From NCBI GenBank assembly GCA_029259935.1, contig JAJDEH010000191.1, positions 1 through 37,034 on the forward strand: a DNA stretch of 37,034 nt. Direction: 5' to 3'. Source of the DNA: Planctomycetota bacterium (GTDB lineage: Bacteria > Planctomycetota > Planctomycetia > Pirellulales > Pirellulaceae). Shown piece by piece: positions 1 to 7,607 of this stretch. Every line of letters starts with the position of its first letter. The stretch's first letter is position 1. Position numbers and translations under genes: made by a program. The notes under the pieces are model-generated. The model saw nothing but the letters and a program-made list of their open reading frames with translations. It searched no databases and was not told the origin of the DNA.

Positions 1-789
1 CGTGACGTCCGCCCTGCCGACATCATCGTGACGTACGAGAACATGGTAAACGACGGGCAGGATTACTTCTGCGTGGGTGTCGACCACGCTTTGGCGTTGA
101 ACCGTAAAGAAGATCCCGACTTGCGGCCCTCCGGCGGATACTCCATGCGGGGCCACTCGGTGGGCGGCTTTGGTTCGGTGACCACGAACAAGGTCATCGC
201 CACCATTGCCGGACAAGTATTCGGAAAGGACGTGCAAGCTTATCCCAAATACGGCTCCGAAAAGAAGGGGCTGCCGACCACGTATTATCTGACGATCGGC
301 GACGAACACATCAAGACACATAGTGAACTCGAGTTCGTCGATCTGATCATTTTGAATGACGTGAACGCGATTCTCGGCAATCCGCTCCACGGTTTAGTCG
401 ACGGCGGCTCGATGTTCATGCAATCCGATTTGGAGGATCCCGCTGACATCTGGAAACGGATTCCCGAGCGGCACCGAAAGATGATCGCCGAAAAGAACGT
501 TCACGTTTATTGCTGTGACACGGTGCAAATCGCTCGCGAAGTCGCCTCGGTCGCCGACTTGCAAATGAGAATGCAAGGCATCGTGACCTTGGGTGCGTTT
601 CTGAAACTGACCCCTTATGCCAAGGAAAGCGGTATTTCAGAAGACCAGGTCATGGATGGGGTCGAAAAGGCACTGCGAAAGTATTTTGGAAAACGTGGCG
701 AACGTGTCGTCCAGGACAATCTGACCTGCGTCCAACGCGGCTACCGGGAAATGAAAGAGATTCCGCAGGACGTCATTCAAGGCAAATAG
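1..789 (+). CDS. 2-oxoacid:ferredoxin oxidoreductase, C-terminal part with gamma domain (5' partial)
   Basis: The frame is open from base 1, so the start lies outside the window and only the last 262 residues are present. The segment RGHSVGGFGSVTTNKVIATI followed by a YPKYGSEKKGLPTTYYL stretch resembles the gamma (domain III) part of pyruvate/2-oxoacid:ferredoxin oxidoreductases. There a glycine-rich turn and a conserved 'YxSEKKG' lysine region help hold thiamine pyrophosphate and the other subunits. The residues just before it (IIVTYENMVNDGQDYF) probably belong to the alpha-subunit C-terminal domain, so this would be an alpha-gamma fusion. The next gene encodes the ferredoxin and beta parts, which completes the enzyme. 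Family reactions are oxidative decarboxylation of pyruvate or another 2-oxoacid with CoA and ferredoxin reduction. The substrate cannot be told from this piece. A hairpin repeat starts directly after the TAG stop. Confidence 0.85.
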   Translation, partial: RDVRPADIIVTYENMVNDGQDYFCVGVDHALALNRKEDPDLRPSGGYSMRGHSVGGFGSVTTNKVIATIAGQVFGKDVQAYPKYGSEKKGLPTTYYLTIGDEHIKTHSELEFVDLIILNDVNAILGNPLHGLVDGGSMFMQSDLEDPADIWKRIPERHRKMIAEKNVHVYCCDTVQIAREVASVADLQMRMQGIVTLGAFLKLTPYAKESGISEDQVMDGVEKALRKYFGKRGERVVQDNLTCVQRGYREMKEIPQDVIQGK

Positions 790-840
790 TCGCTGATCGC
801 TCCGCGATCATAGCGCCAGGTTACCGGAGCGAAGCACGAC
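790..840 (+). repeat. Two-hairpin dispersed repeat, copy A (degenerate right arm)
   Basis: This begins at the base after the stop codon of the upstream oxidoreductase gene. The left hairpin TGATCGCTCCGCGATCA (794-810) is a perfect 7-bp stem with a TCC loop. The right arm (ACCGGAGCGAAGCACGAC) keeps GGAGCGAA and the terminal CGAC but has lost the left side of its stem. It matches copies at 19369-19420 and 22744-22818 and lies in the same orientation relative to its upstream gene. Confidence 0.8.
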
Positions 841-909
841 AAGATTGCAAACCAACGAATCCATACGACAAGCGAAAGCTTGCCACCACATAAATCAGTA
901 GGAGTCAGC

Positions 910-2793
910 ATGGCATCCGTTTCCGACGACAAATCCATGAACGCGGCCAATGACCGCGATCCGTTCAACAACAATTCGTACGGGACGCTGGTCGACGACG
1001 GGTACAAGATGATCAAGTTGCCCGTACTCGACGTCCACGATTTCAACGACCGCATCATCCGGGGCTATGAAGATGGCACGGCGGAAAAACAACTGCCAGC
1101 GGATCTGACGGTGGCTCGATCGCTGGTGCCGGCGGGGACCGCCACGCTGCGCGACTTCAGCTATGTCGCTCCGGAAATTCCTGAGTACATCACCGAAGCA
1201 TGCACCGGCTGCATGGACTGCGTGACGCTTTGCCCCGACACCGCGATCTTGGGCAAGGTCGTCGGCGAGGAAGATTATGCGAAACGCATGGCCTCGATCG
1301 AAGACGAAGGTGAACGCGAACTGTTTGCCACGGTATGGGCCGAGCCGACCAAGTATTACGCCGGGCCGAAGAAGAAGACCGGTGAGGGCGGTAAGTTCTC
1401 GATCATCATCGATCCCAGTAAGTGCAAGGGTTGTGCCGAGTGCGTGACGGTCTGCGATGACGACGCGCTGCGGATGGTTCACAAGACCGACGACTTGATG
1501 ACCGACATCAAGAAGATCCATCGCACGTTCAAGGAGTTTGGCCCGTCCGATGATAAGTTCATCAGCGACAAACTGCTGATCGACATGATGCTCAAGGAGG
1601 AGACGCATATCTACGTCGGCGGCGCGGGCAGTTGCGCTGGATGCGGCGAAGGCACGGCGCTGCGAATGATGTGTTCGGCGACCGGTGCCAAGTACGGCGA
1701 CCAGTGGGGCATCATCGCCGCGACCGGATGTAACACCGTTTACACTTCAACCTATCCGTACAATCCCTACTTGGTTCCCTGGAGCAACTCGCTCTTCGAA
1801 AACGCTCCGGCCTACGCCATGGGCCTTCGCAGCCGCTGGGATCAAAAAGGCTGGTCCGACAAGCCGATTTGGTGCATCGGTGGCGACGGGGCCATGTTCG
1901 ATATTGGCTTTCAATCGCTGTCGCGACTGCTCGCTTCGGGCATGAACGTCAAAGTGCTGGTGCTGGATACGCAGGTCTACTCCAACACGGGCGGCCAAGC
2001 GTCGACCAGTACGTTCATGGGTCAGAACACCAAAATGAGCGTACACGGCAAGGTGTTGGGCGGCAAACAAGAACGCCGCAAGGAGATCGCTCAAATCGCG
2101 ATGATGCACCCGCGGACGTATGTCGCTCAGACGACCTGTGCCCACGTGAACCATTTTTACCGCTGCTGTATCGAAGCGATGGAATTCGACGGTCCGGCCG
2201 TCATCTGTTGCTTTACCACGTGCCAGCCCGAACACGGCGTGGCCGACAATATGGCGACCGATCAGGCTCGGCTGGCCGTCGACACGCGGGCCTTCCCCAT
2301 GCTGATCTATGACCCCCGCAAGGGCGACACCATTCGCCAGCGATTGTCATTGCAGGGCAATCCGGCCATGAAAGACGACTGGTGGACCAACCCGAAAACG
2401 GGCGAGCAAGTCGACTTTATCGACTTCTGCCGCAGCGAGGGCCGTTTCGCCAAGCACTTCGACAAGGAAGGCAACCCCAGCGAAACCTTGCTACTTGGCC
2501 AGCAAGACCGTTTGGAGAATTGGAAACAACTGCAAGAATTGGCAGGACTGTTGGACAGCAAGCCGGCGCAGCCCGCCGCCAAGGCGAAACCGGCGGCGGC
2601 CAACGGCAACGGCCTGCCCGCCAACTACAAGAAGGGCTCCAAGGTCAAGTACAACGACGGAACCAGTTGGACGACTGGTTCATTGACGTCGACGGAACCC
2701 GTGAAGCTTTCGCTGGACGATGGCTCGCAGATTGAAGTATCGGCCGACGTCTTCCGGGAAGCGGTGGCGGTCGGCATTGTTACTTTGCAGTAG
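910..2793 (+). CDS. 2-oxoacid:ferredoxin oxidoreductase, fused 2x[4Fe-4S] ferredoxin and TPP-binding beta subunit
   Basis: The ATG at 910 is preferred over the upstream TTG at 880 because AGGAG sits 5 bases before it; this gives 627 residues. Two ferredoxin-type clusters are visible: CTGCMDCVTLCP (Cys 98, 101, 104, 108) and CKGCAECVTVCD (Cys 172, 175, 178, 182). The thiamine-pyrophosphate beta domain follows, with AGSCAGCGEG, GGDGAMFDIG (near 324-333) and the typical VYSNTGGQASTST stretch. A cysteine-containing CCFTTCQPEHG segment lies further on. The last ~80 residues are an Ala/Pro-rich linker and a small basic/beta-like domain (KKGSKVKYNDGTSWTTG) not usual for the core enzyme. Together with the upstream gene this makes a complete pyruvate-type oxidoreductase that passes electrons through two 4Fe-4S clusters. 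It should be cytoplasmic. The substrate (pyruvate versus another 2-oxoacid) is inferred only. Confidence 0.9.
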   Translation: MASVSDDKSMNAANDRDPFNNNSYGTLVDDGYKMIKLPVLDVHDFNDRIIRGYEDGTAEKQLPADLTVARSLVPAGTATLRDFSYVAPEIPEYITEACTGCMDCVTLCPDTAILGKVVGEEDYAKRMASIEDEGERELFATVWAEPTKYYAGPKKKTGEGGKFSIIIDPSKCKGCAECVTVCDDDALRMVHKTDDLMTDIKKIHRTFKEFGPSDDKFISDKLLIDMMLKEETHIYVGGAGSCAGCGEGTALRMMCSATGAKYGDQWGIIAATGCNTVYTSTYPYNPYLVPWSNSLFENAPAYAMGLRSRWDQKGWSDKPIWCIGGDGAMFDIGFQSLSRLLASGMNVKVLVLDTQVYSNTGGQASTSTFMGQNTKMSVHGKVLGGKQERRKEIAQIAMMHPRTYVAQTTCAHVNHFYRCCIEAMEFDGPAVICCFTTCQPEHGVADNMATDQARLAVDTRAFPMLIYDPRKGDTIRQRLSLQGNPAMKDDWWTNPKTGEQVDFIDFCRSEGRFAKHFDKEGNPSETLLLGQQDRLENWKQLQELAGLLDSKPAQPAAKAKPAAANGNGLPANYKKGSKVKYNDGTSWTTGSLTSTEPVKLSLDDGSQIEVSADVFREAVAVGIVTLQ

Positions 2794-2804
2794 TACTCGG
2801 ATTG

Positions 2805-2909
2805 ACCCCCTCTAACTCCCCCTTGGCAAAGGGGGAGAGCCAGGTGGCCCTCCTTTGTAACGTGAAGAACCAGCTTCCCCTCCTTTGCAAGGAGGGGTTA
2901 GGGGAGGTT
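2805..2909. repeat. CCCCT-rich inverted-repeat element (MITE/REP-like)
   Basis: The left arm (about 2806-2835, CTAACTCCCCCTTGGCAAAG) and the right arm (about 2876-2908, CTTTGCAAGGAGGGGTTAGG) are imperfect inverted copies about 30 bases long. They are separated by about 40 bases that contain a third partial piece (CCCTCCTTTGTAA). Each arm is itself self-complementary around TTGGCAA or TTTGCAA. It lies in the non-coding gap after the oxidoreductase gene. This C/G-tract composition is common in small non-autonomous dispersed elements; only one copy is present here. Confidence 0.6.
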
Positions 2910-2964
2910 CAGTACACGCCAGAGATGGATAGATCCAAAGTTTGCCACAGCTCGGCCCGGTCCC

Positions 2965-3288
2965 ATGTCTGAACGCCATCCAGTAGCCACCTATAACTAT
3001 GAGGCGGGCCAACTGGAGGGGGTGCTTGAGTTTCTGAAACTTACGCGCACCGAGTTGCGTGAATTGCGCAAGGTTCATGTTTGGACAGATCGCGTTCAAA
3101 TTTTTGATGTCAACGCCGATTACTTTGAGATTCAGGGGCTGGGCTATCCCGATGAGGACATCGCCGAGTTGCTGCAGGCGATCGGCACGTCGTTCAAGCC
3201 CGAGATGATCCACAATCCGATCGCTCGTCCTTACAAAGAATTCAAGACCGGGCGTCGACATCCGTGGGCCGAGGACCGAATATTGTAA
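2965..3288 (+). CDS. Conserved-looking hypothetical protein, 107 aa
   Basis: I do not recognise this family. The protein is soluble and mixed acidic/basic, has no signal peptide or membrane segment, and has no cysteine cluster. A likely helical LEGVLEFLKLTRTELRELRK segment is followed by a beta-like VHVWTDRVQIFDVNADYFEI part. Its stop is only two bases before the ATG of the following membrane protein, so the two are probably co-transcribed. No clear Shine-Dalgarno sequence precedes the ATG. The reading frame is supported mainly by this tight spacing and by a normal amino-acid composition; the overlapping minus-strand frame looks like noise. Confidence 0.6.
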   Translation: MSERHPVATYNYEAGQLEGVLEFLKLTRTELRELRKVHVWTDRVQIFDVNADYFEIQGLGYPDEDIAELLQAIGTSFKPEMIHNPIARPYKEFKTGRRHPWAEDRIL

Positions 3289-3290
3289 GA

Positions 3291-5168
3291 ATGAATAAGG
3301 CCCCCACGCGCGAAAATCAGCATTTCCAAATCTGGCTGCTTGCCGGGGCTCTCGTGTCGATGACTTTCGTGGCGTATCTGCCGGCGCTAAGCTGCGAGTA
3401 CATCTGGGACGATGACGACTATGTGACGAAAAACGCCACGCTGCGTACGGCGGAAGGTCTGCGGCTAATTTGGTCGGACTACCAAGCCACGCCACAATAC
3501 TACCCGCTGGTTCACACAACGTACTGGATCGAGTATCAGTTTTGGGAGTTGTGGGCGGCGGGCTATCATGCCACGAACATATTTCTTCACGCCGCCAACG
3601 CGGTCTTGTTGTGGTTGTTGCTTAGGCACCTGAAGATTCCTGGTGCTTGGTTGGCGGCGGCGATTTTCGCGCTGCATCCCGTGCATGTCGAATCGGTGGC
3701 TTGGATTACCGAGCGAAAAAACACGCTATCGGGTTTCTTTTACTTGGCGGCGGCGATCGCCTACTTTCGATTCGCGGACGCCAGCCCCAAGGACTGGCCG
3801 AATCGTCGTTGGTGGGCCTATGGCGGATCGCTCGTGTTGTTTCTGTGCGCTCTGCTTAGCAAGACGGTCACGGTGACGCTCCCGCCGGCTTTGCTGGTGA
3901 TCCTTTGGTGGCGGCGAGGCAAACTGGTGGCGAAGGACATCTGGTCCGTCGTTCCCATGTTCTTGATCGCGGTACCGATGGGCTGTCTAACCGTATGGAT
4001 GGAGAAACACCATGTCGGCACCAAGCACGTGGACTTCGATTTGTCAATTCTGGATCGAATTCTGATTGCCGGGCGTGCCGTGTGGTTCTACGCTTCCAAG
4101 CTTGCGTGGCCCGTCGAATTGACATTTATCTACCCGCGTTGGGACATTGATTCGTCGGTTTGGTGGCAATGGCTGCCGCCGATGATGTTCTTCGTGTTGA
4201 TTGCCGCTTTGTGGAAACTGCGGGCGCGGCTGGGAAACGGCCCGCTGGCCGCCGTGTTGTTCTTCGTGGGAACGCTTTCTCCCGCACTCGGCTTCGTCGA
4301 CGTCTATCCGATGCGTTATTCGTTCGTGGCCGATCATTTTCAGTACTTGGCCAGTATCGGGCTGATCACGTTGGCGGCGGCAGCGGTCTTCAACGCGCTG
4401 CACCGCGTGGAAAAGGGTCCGCAGCTCTCGTCCTTCCTATTTGGGCCGATGCTGACCGCACTGGCACTGTTCACATGGGCCCAGTGCCACAACTATGCGG
4501 ATGAAGAAACTTTGTGGCTGGATACGATCGCCAAGAACAATGGCGCGGCGATGGCGCACAACAATCTGGCGCACGTTTACGTTGGACAATCGCAAAACGG
4601 AAAGGACCTTAAGAAACTCAAGTCCGCGCTAAAACACTTCAACGACGCGATTGACGCGGATCCTGAATATGTCAACGCCTATTACAATCGCGGATTACTG
4701 TACATACAACTCGGTGGACTTGCCGAAGCCGATAGTGAATCAGCGTGGACTCATGCACTGAGCGATCTGTCCAAATCGATCGAGATCAACTCGACCGAGC
4801 CCAGGGCTTTCTTCGAGCGAGCGCGAGTGCATGAACTGCTTGGCGACTTTGACAGCGCGCTAGGCGATTATGATCGCGTTGTTCACGATTATCCGCAGGA
4901 AGCCGAACCTTACGCCTTGCGAGCCGAGTTTCAGGCTCGTTATCGGCAGCAGTGGGCGAAAGCACTCGCGGACTATGACCGAGCTTTGCGGCTGGCACCC
5001 GATCGTGCGGACCTATATTTGAAGCGTGGGCTGACGCACCTGTGGCTATTCCAAGATCGGCAAGCCGAGCTGGATTTTGCCAAATGTCTAGCGATCGAAC
5101 CCAAATTTGAAACCGTAATCTCCGACAGTCGCGACAAGATCAAAAGCCAACGTGCCAAAAAACAATAG
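3291..5168 (+). CDS. TMTC-like multi-pass membrane protein with C-terminal TPR repeats (putative GT-C glycosyltransferase)
   Basis: The ATG at 3291 directly follows the previous stop; a GTG at 3264 would overlap that gene. The 625-residue protein has an N-terminal membrane half of roughly ten hydrophobic segments (to about residue 400), then TPR-like helical repeats to the end. The first periplasmic loop holds an acidic cluster (YIWDDDDYV, Asp 40-43), where GT-C enzymes place catalytic acidic residues. FALHPVHVESVAWITERKN with the following FFYLAAAIAYF is the signature of the TMTC/DUF1736 type, known in animals as O-mannosyltransferases. TPR motifs such as YYNRGLLYIQLG and ALGDYDRVVHDYPQEAEPY lie after residue 430. 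The likely role is transfer of a sugar from a lipid-linked donor at the membrane. The bacterial substrate is unknown and the enzyme role is inferred. Confidence 0.8.
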   Translation: MNKAPTRENQHFQIWLLAGALVSMTFVAYLPALSCEYIWDDDDYVTKNATLRTAEGLRLIWSDYQATPQYYPLVHTTYWIEYQFWELWAAGYHATNIFLHAANAVLLWLLLRHLKIPGAWLAAAIFALHPVHVESVAWITERKNTLSGFFYLAAAIAYFRFADASPKDWPNRRWWAYGGSLVLFLCALLSKTVTVTLPPALLVILWWRRGKLVAKDIWSVVPMFLIAVPMGCLTVWMEKHHVGTKHVDFDLSILDRILIAGRAVWFYASKLAWPVELTFIYPRWDIDSSVWWQWLPPMMFFVLIAALWKLRARLGNGPLAAVLFFVGTLSPALGFVDVYPMRYSFVADHFQYLASIGLITLAAAAVFNALHRVEKGPQLSSFLFGPMLTALALFTWAQCHNYADEETLWLDTIAKNNGAAMAHNNLAHVYVGQSQNGKDLKKLKSALKHFNDAIDADPEYVNAYYNRGLLYIQLGGLAEADSESAWTHALSDLSKSIEINSTEPRAFFERARVHELLGDFDSALGDYDRVVHDYPQEAEPYALRAEFQARYRQQWAKALADYDRALRLAPDRADLYLKRGLTHLWLFQDRQAELDFAKCLAIEPKFETVISDSRDKIKSQRAKKQ

Positions 5169-5173
5169 CTGTG

Positions 5174-5179
5174 TATAAT
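5174..5179 (+). promoter_or_regulatory. TATAAT -10-like box before the HTH/sigma-factor genes
   Basis: A perfect TATAAT lies 45 bases before the ATG at 5224, in a short gap of otherwise GC-rich sequence. No convincing -35 element is found about 17 bases upstream (CGTGCC). It is therefore a candidate only. Confidence 0.35.
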
Positions 5180-5223
5180 GCCTAAAACCGGGGACCCGCC
5201 TCGCTAATACAAGGGATACCGCA

Positions 5224-5454
5224 ATGCCCGTGAGCGTTCACGACCGATGCCACCAACAAGGCATTTCTCTTTTGGAACTGGCCGAAAAAGCCAATCTTGA
5301 ACTTGAACGAGTTCAGGCGATCTATCTGGGCCGCTGGACGCCTAGCCCTGCCGAACGGCAGAAGATTGCCGAAGTGCTGGACATCTCGAAAGAGGAAATT
5401 GCCTGGGGGCACGAAACTCCGATCCAACATATCTATGGTCACGGACCTGGATAA
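5224..5454 (+). CDS. Small helix-turn-helix (XRE/Cro-like) protein, 76 aa
   Basis: The ATG is preceded by AAGGG at a normal distance. The whole protein is one Cro/C1-type helix-turn-helix: HDRCHQQGISLLELAEKANL, then ELERVQAIYLGRWTPSPAERQKIAEVLDIS in frame. The usual pattern of 'x-x-G-(I/L)-S-x-x-E-L-A' and 'R-x-x-I-A-x-V-L-(D/N)-I' is visible. There is no effector or membrane domain. It lies 83 bases upstream of an ECF-type sigma factor and reads in the same direction, which suggests that it helps control the sigma/anti-sigma pair. It is recognised by motif only; its DNA target is unknown. Confidence 0.75.
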   Translation: MPVSVHDRCHQQGISLLELAEKANLELERVQAIYLGRWTPSPAERQKIAEVLDISKEEIAWGHETPIQHIYGHGPG

Positions 5455-5537
5455 CGTCTTTGCCGGCGCGTTGTCCCGGGTGCCGCAAAGACGACGCTGG
5501 CAACGGTGAACATGGGCCAAAGAAACGGGGATCGGGA

Positions 5538-6140
5538 ATGCCGAGTGCCGACCGCGATTGGGTTGCTCAACTGAGCAGTTCGAACGAGAAAGTCCAGGAA
5601 GGCGCGGTCGCCGCGTTGCGGGACTTCTTGTTGCGAGGATTGCGGGCCGCCTATTTGGGCAAGGGCGTCGATGAATCTTTCTGTGAAGACATTGCTCAGG
5701 AAAGCACGATGAGAGTGCTCAACAAAATCGACCAGTTCGCGGGCCGCAGCAAATTCACAACCTGGGCAATGACCATCGCGATTCGGCTGGCCGTCAGCGA
5801 GTTTCGCCGCAAGCATTTTCAGGATGTCTCGCTGGAACAAGTTGCCAGCCACGACGCGCTGCGGCTTGAAGTGCCAAGTGACGGTCCAGCACCCGAAACG
5901 GATCTCGAGCGGGCCGCCGTCCTGCGGAAACTACAAACGCTTATCGGCCAGCTTAGCGAGAAGCAGCGAGTGGCCACGCAAGCCCTGTTGGGCGGCTTGC
6001 CAGTCGATCAGATCGCCGAGCGAATTGGCAGCAATCGCAACGCGGTTTACAAGTTGATTCATGATGCGCGTCGGAGTCTCAAACGGGGATTCGACGAGGC
6101 GGGCTACGATTGGCAAGACATCGACGCGGTGCTCACGTAA
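5538..6140 (+). CDS. ECF-type RNA polymerase sigma-70 family factor
   Basis: The ATG at 5538 is preceded by GGGGATCGGGA, a good ribosome site. The longer TTG start at 5460 would add 26 residues unlike a sigma factor. The protein has 200 residues. Region 2 is clear at about residues 45-95: EDIAQESTMRVLNKIDQF and KFTTWAMTIAIRLAVSEFRR, the core-binding and -10-recognition helices. A variable linker (about 100-135) leads to region 4: LIGQLSEKQRVATQALLGG with QIAERIGSNRNAVYKLIHDA as the -35-binding helix-turn-helix. It has no region 1 or 3. A small putative anti-sigma protein follows after 15 bases, so the two are probably one operon and functional partners. Confidence 0.9.
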   Translation: MPSADRDWVAQLSSSNEKVQEGAVAALRDFLLRGLRAAYLGKGVDESFCEDIAQESTMRVLNKIDQFAGRSKFTTWAMTIAIRLAVSEFRRKHFQDVSLEQVASHDALRLEVPSDGPAPETDLERAAVLRKLQTLIGQLSEKQRVATQALLGGLPVDQIAERIGSNRNAVYKLIHDARRSLKRGFDEAGYDWQDIDAVLT

Positions 6141-6155
6141 GGCGGGACGAATACC

Positions 6156-6395
6156 ATGACGCTAACCAATGATCAGATTCAGAAATTGATGCAACTGGTT
6201 GCCGACGCGACACCTGACCAACTCGATTGCGGCGGCTGCCTGGACCAACTGGCCGAATTCGCGGAAACAGAACTTGCCGGCAAGTCAATTCGAGAAGCGC
6301 TTGAGTGCGTCAAGGTGCATTTGCGGAATTGTCCATGTTGCCAGGACGAGTATGAAACTCTGCTGGCCGCATTGAGCGAAGCCGACCGGGAATAG
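6156..6395 (+). CDS. Small zinc-binding anti-sigma-like protein, 79 aa
   Basis: It starts 15 bases after the sigma-factor stop. The protein has no membrane segment. It shows HLRNCPCC (His 55, Cys 59, Cys 62), the HxxxCxxC pattern of zinc-binding anti-sigma (ZAS) domains. Cys 51 and an extra CGGC pair (Cys 25, Cys 28) could add ligands or act as a redox switch. The family mode of action is to bind the sigma factor and release it when a signal or oxidation disrupts the zinc site. This version is only the binding domain, so the signal must be sensed by the domain itself or by a partner. The assignment rests on motif and position. Confidence 0.75.
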   Translation: MTLTNDQIQKLMQLVADATPDQLDCGGCLDQLAEFAETELAGKSIREALECVKVHLRNCPCCQDEYETLLAALSEADRE

Positions 6396-6410
6396 AGTCG
6401 CGCTAACGCC

Positions 6411-6447
6411 GGTCGATGGCGCCACGGTCGATGGCACCACGGTCGAC
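6411..6447. repeat. Short tandem repeat, 15-bp unit, about 2.5 copies
   Basis: GGTCGATGGCGCCAC (6411-6425) is followed by GGTCGATGGCACCAC and then a partial GGTCGAC. It lies just after the anti-sigma stop. No function is apparent. Confidence 0.6.
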
Positions 6448-6567
6448 ACGCTAGCAGGCGCACGTTGAAGTTGCGGTTCCCCTGGCTATCCATGGCAGCT
6501 AGTATTCTCGCCGCTCAACGTAGCAGCCCACCAACCGCCGCCCACACGTGAGATCGCGCCGTATCCG

Positions 6568-7233
6568 ATGGTTCGACGCCCAACCCAAATTGTCATCGCG
6601 ATTTGCGCCATTGCCGGCGCGATGTTATACGCCTGGTATGGGCTGAAGCTGCGATATTCCTATTTCCCAAAACGGTTTGCCGTTGTCGAAACGGATGCCA
6701 TTTATCGCAGCGGACAGATCCACCGTCGCATCATTCAATCCACGCTGGTGAAGCACCAGATTGAAGTCGTGGTTGATCTCAGCTTGGATGATCCCGCCGA
6801 CATCCACGAGACGGCCGAGCGACAGGCAGTGCAAGAACTGGGCATCGACAAGCATGACATCGGCGGCGTCGGCGGAGAAGGCGTGGGCGATATCCAGGCC
6901 TATGCCGACGCAATCGAGGCCATTACCGAGGCGCGCCGGCAAGACAAGCGAGTGCTGGTCCACTGCATGGCCGGCGCTCAGCGCACGGGTGGCGTCATCG
7001 CCCTGTATCGTGTCTTGGTTCAAACACGGCCGGCCGAAGATGCTTATCGCGAACTCATCCAAGGCGGCCACCGTCCTGATCGCAATCCCCACCTGATTCC
7101 GTTTCTGAACGACAACATGGAACGGCTGGCGGTGCTGTTGGTGGAAAGCCAGGTCATCGAACAAGTTCCCGATCCAATTCCAATCATCGGCCTGCGTCCT
7201 ACGTCTCTAGCAAGTTCCAAAAGGCACCCATGA
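6568..7233 (+). CDS. Membrane-anchored dual-specificity/tyrosine phosphatase
   Basis: The 221-residue protein has one N-terminal membrane anchor (IVIAICAIAGAMLYAWYGL, about residues 8-26). The cysteine-phosphatase signature HCMAGAQRTG is present at residues 132-141 (HCx5R: His 132, Cys 133, Arg 139). The preceding region (VETDAIYRSGQIHRRII and VVDLSLDD) matches the N-terminal part of the DSP/Cys-phosphatase fold, often written 'YRSGQP...GI.TVINLR'. Its Asp residues at the end of a strand could give the general acid. Family members dephosphorylate proteins, phosphoinositides or other small substrates; the target here is unknown. The catalytic domain would face the periplasmic side if the anchor inserts in the usual N-in orientation. 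A short ORF overlaps the stop by ATGA. Confidence 0.85.
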   Translation: MVRRPTQIVIAICAIAGAMLYAWYGLKLRYSYFPKRFAVVETDAIYRSGQIHRRIIQSTLVKHQIEVVVDLSLDDPADIHETAERQAVQELGIDKHDIGGVGGEGVGDIQAYADAIEAITEARRQDKRVLVHCMAGAQRTGGVIALYRVLVQTRPAEDAYRELIQGGHRPDRNPHLIPFLNDNMERLAVLLVESQVIEQVPDPIPIIGLRPTSLASSKRHP

Positions 7234-7469
7234 ACGCCGTTTCGACCGCCAAGTTTCACGAGGTGATCCGCCACATTCGCCGTCAAGGCATGCTGGCTGG
7301 CATTCATGGCGCGTTATGGGTCAGTCGCATGTTGCCAACCTCCACCAACGTAACTCGTTGCCTGTTGGCCACGGCGGTGCGGTCCGTCATCCCATTGCGC
7401 ACGCGGCTGCATGGCAATTTGTCGAACGGCCTCGGATCGAATGGCGTACCGCGCGGAACGATGCAGTGA
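7230..7469 (+). CDS. Short ORF coupled to the phosphatase gene; possibly a truncated remnant
   Basis: The start codon overlaps the phosphatase stop (ATGA), a common sign of translational coupling. The 79-residue product is basic and has one weakly hydrophobic stretch. Its end (AVRSVIPLRTRLHGNLSNGL) faintly recalls the segment of lipid A/lysophospholipid acyltransferases that precedes the catalytic HxxxxD motif, but that motif is absent and the frame stops. It may be a decayed acyltransferase N-terminus or simply an unknown small protein. The identity is a guess; the coupling is what is seen. Confidence 0.35.
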   Translation: MNAVSTAKFHEVIRHIRRQGMLAGIHGALWVSRMLPTSTNVTRCLLATAVRSVIPLRTRLHGNLSNGLGSNGVPRGTMQ

Positions 7470-7607
7470 TCGCGCGGAATGCGGTCTGAACCTGGATGAC
7501 TTCTTGATACCCCCGGGTTAAGCTGAGCAGATCCAAAAGTTCAGCGAATCGATAGTCAAGAACTCCCTCGTTGCCGATCGGCAATGACGATGTGTAAAGG
7601 AACAGCC

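Noticed and set aside
895..1608. 237-residue frame on the minus strand
   Set aside because: Shadow of the oxidoreductase beta gene; Arg/His-rich, no domain, while the plus strand has clear ferredoxin motifs.
2812..3519. 235-residue frame on the minus strand
   Set aside because: Runs through the CCCCT repeat and two plus-strand genes; Pro/Arg-rich repeat translation with no recognisable domain.
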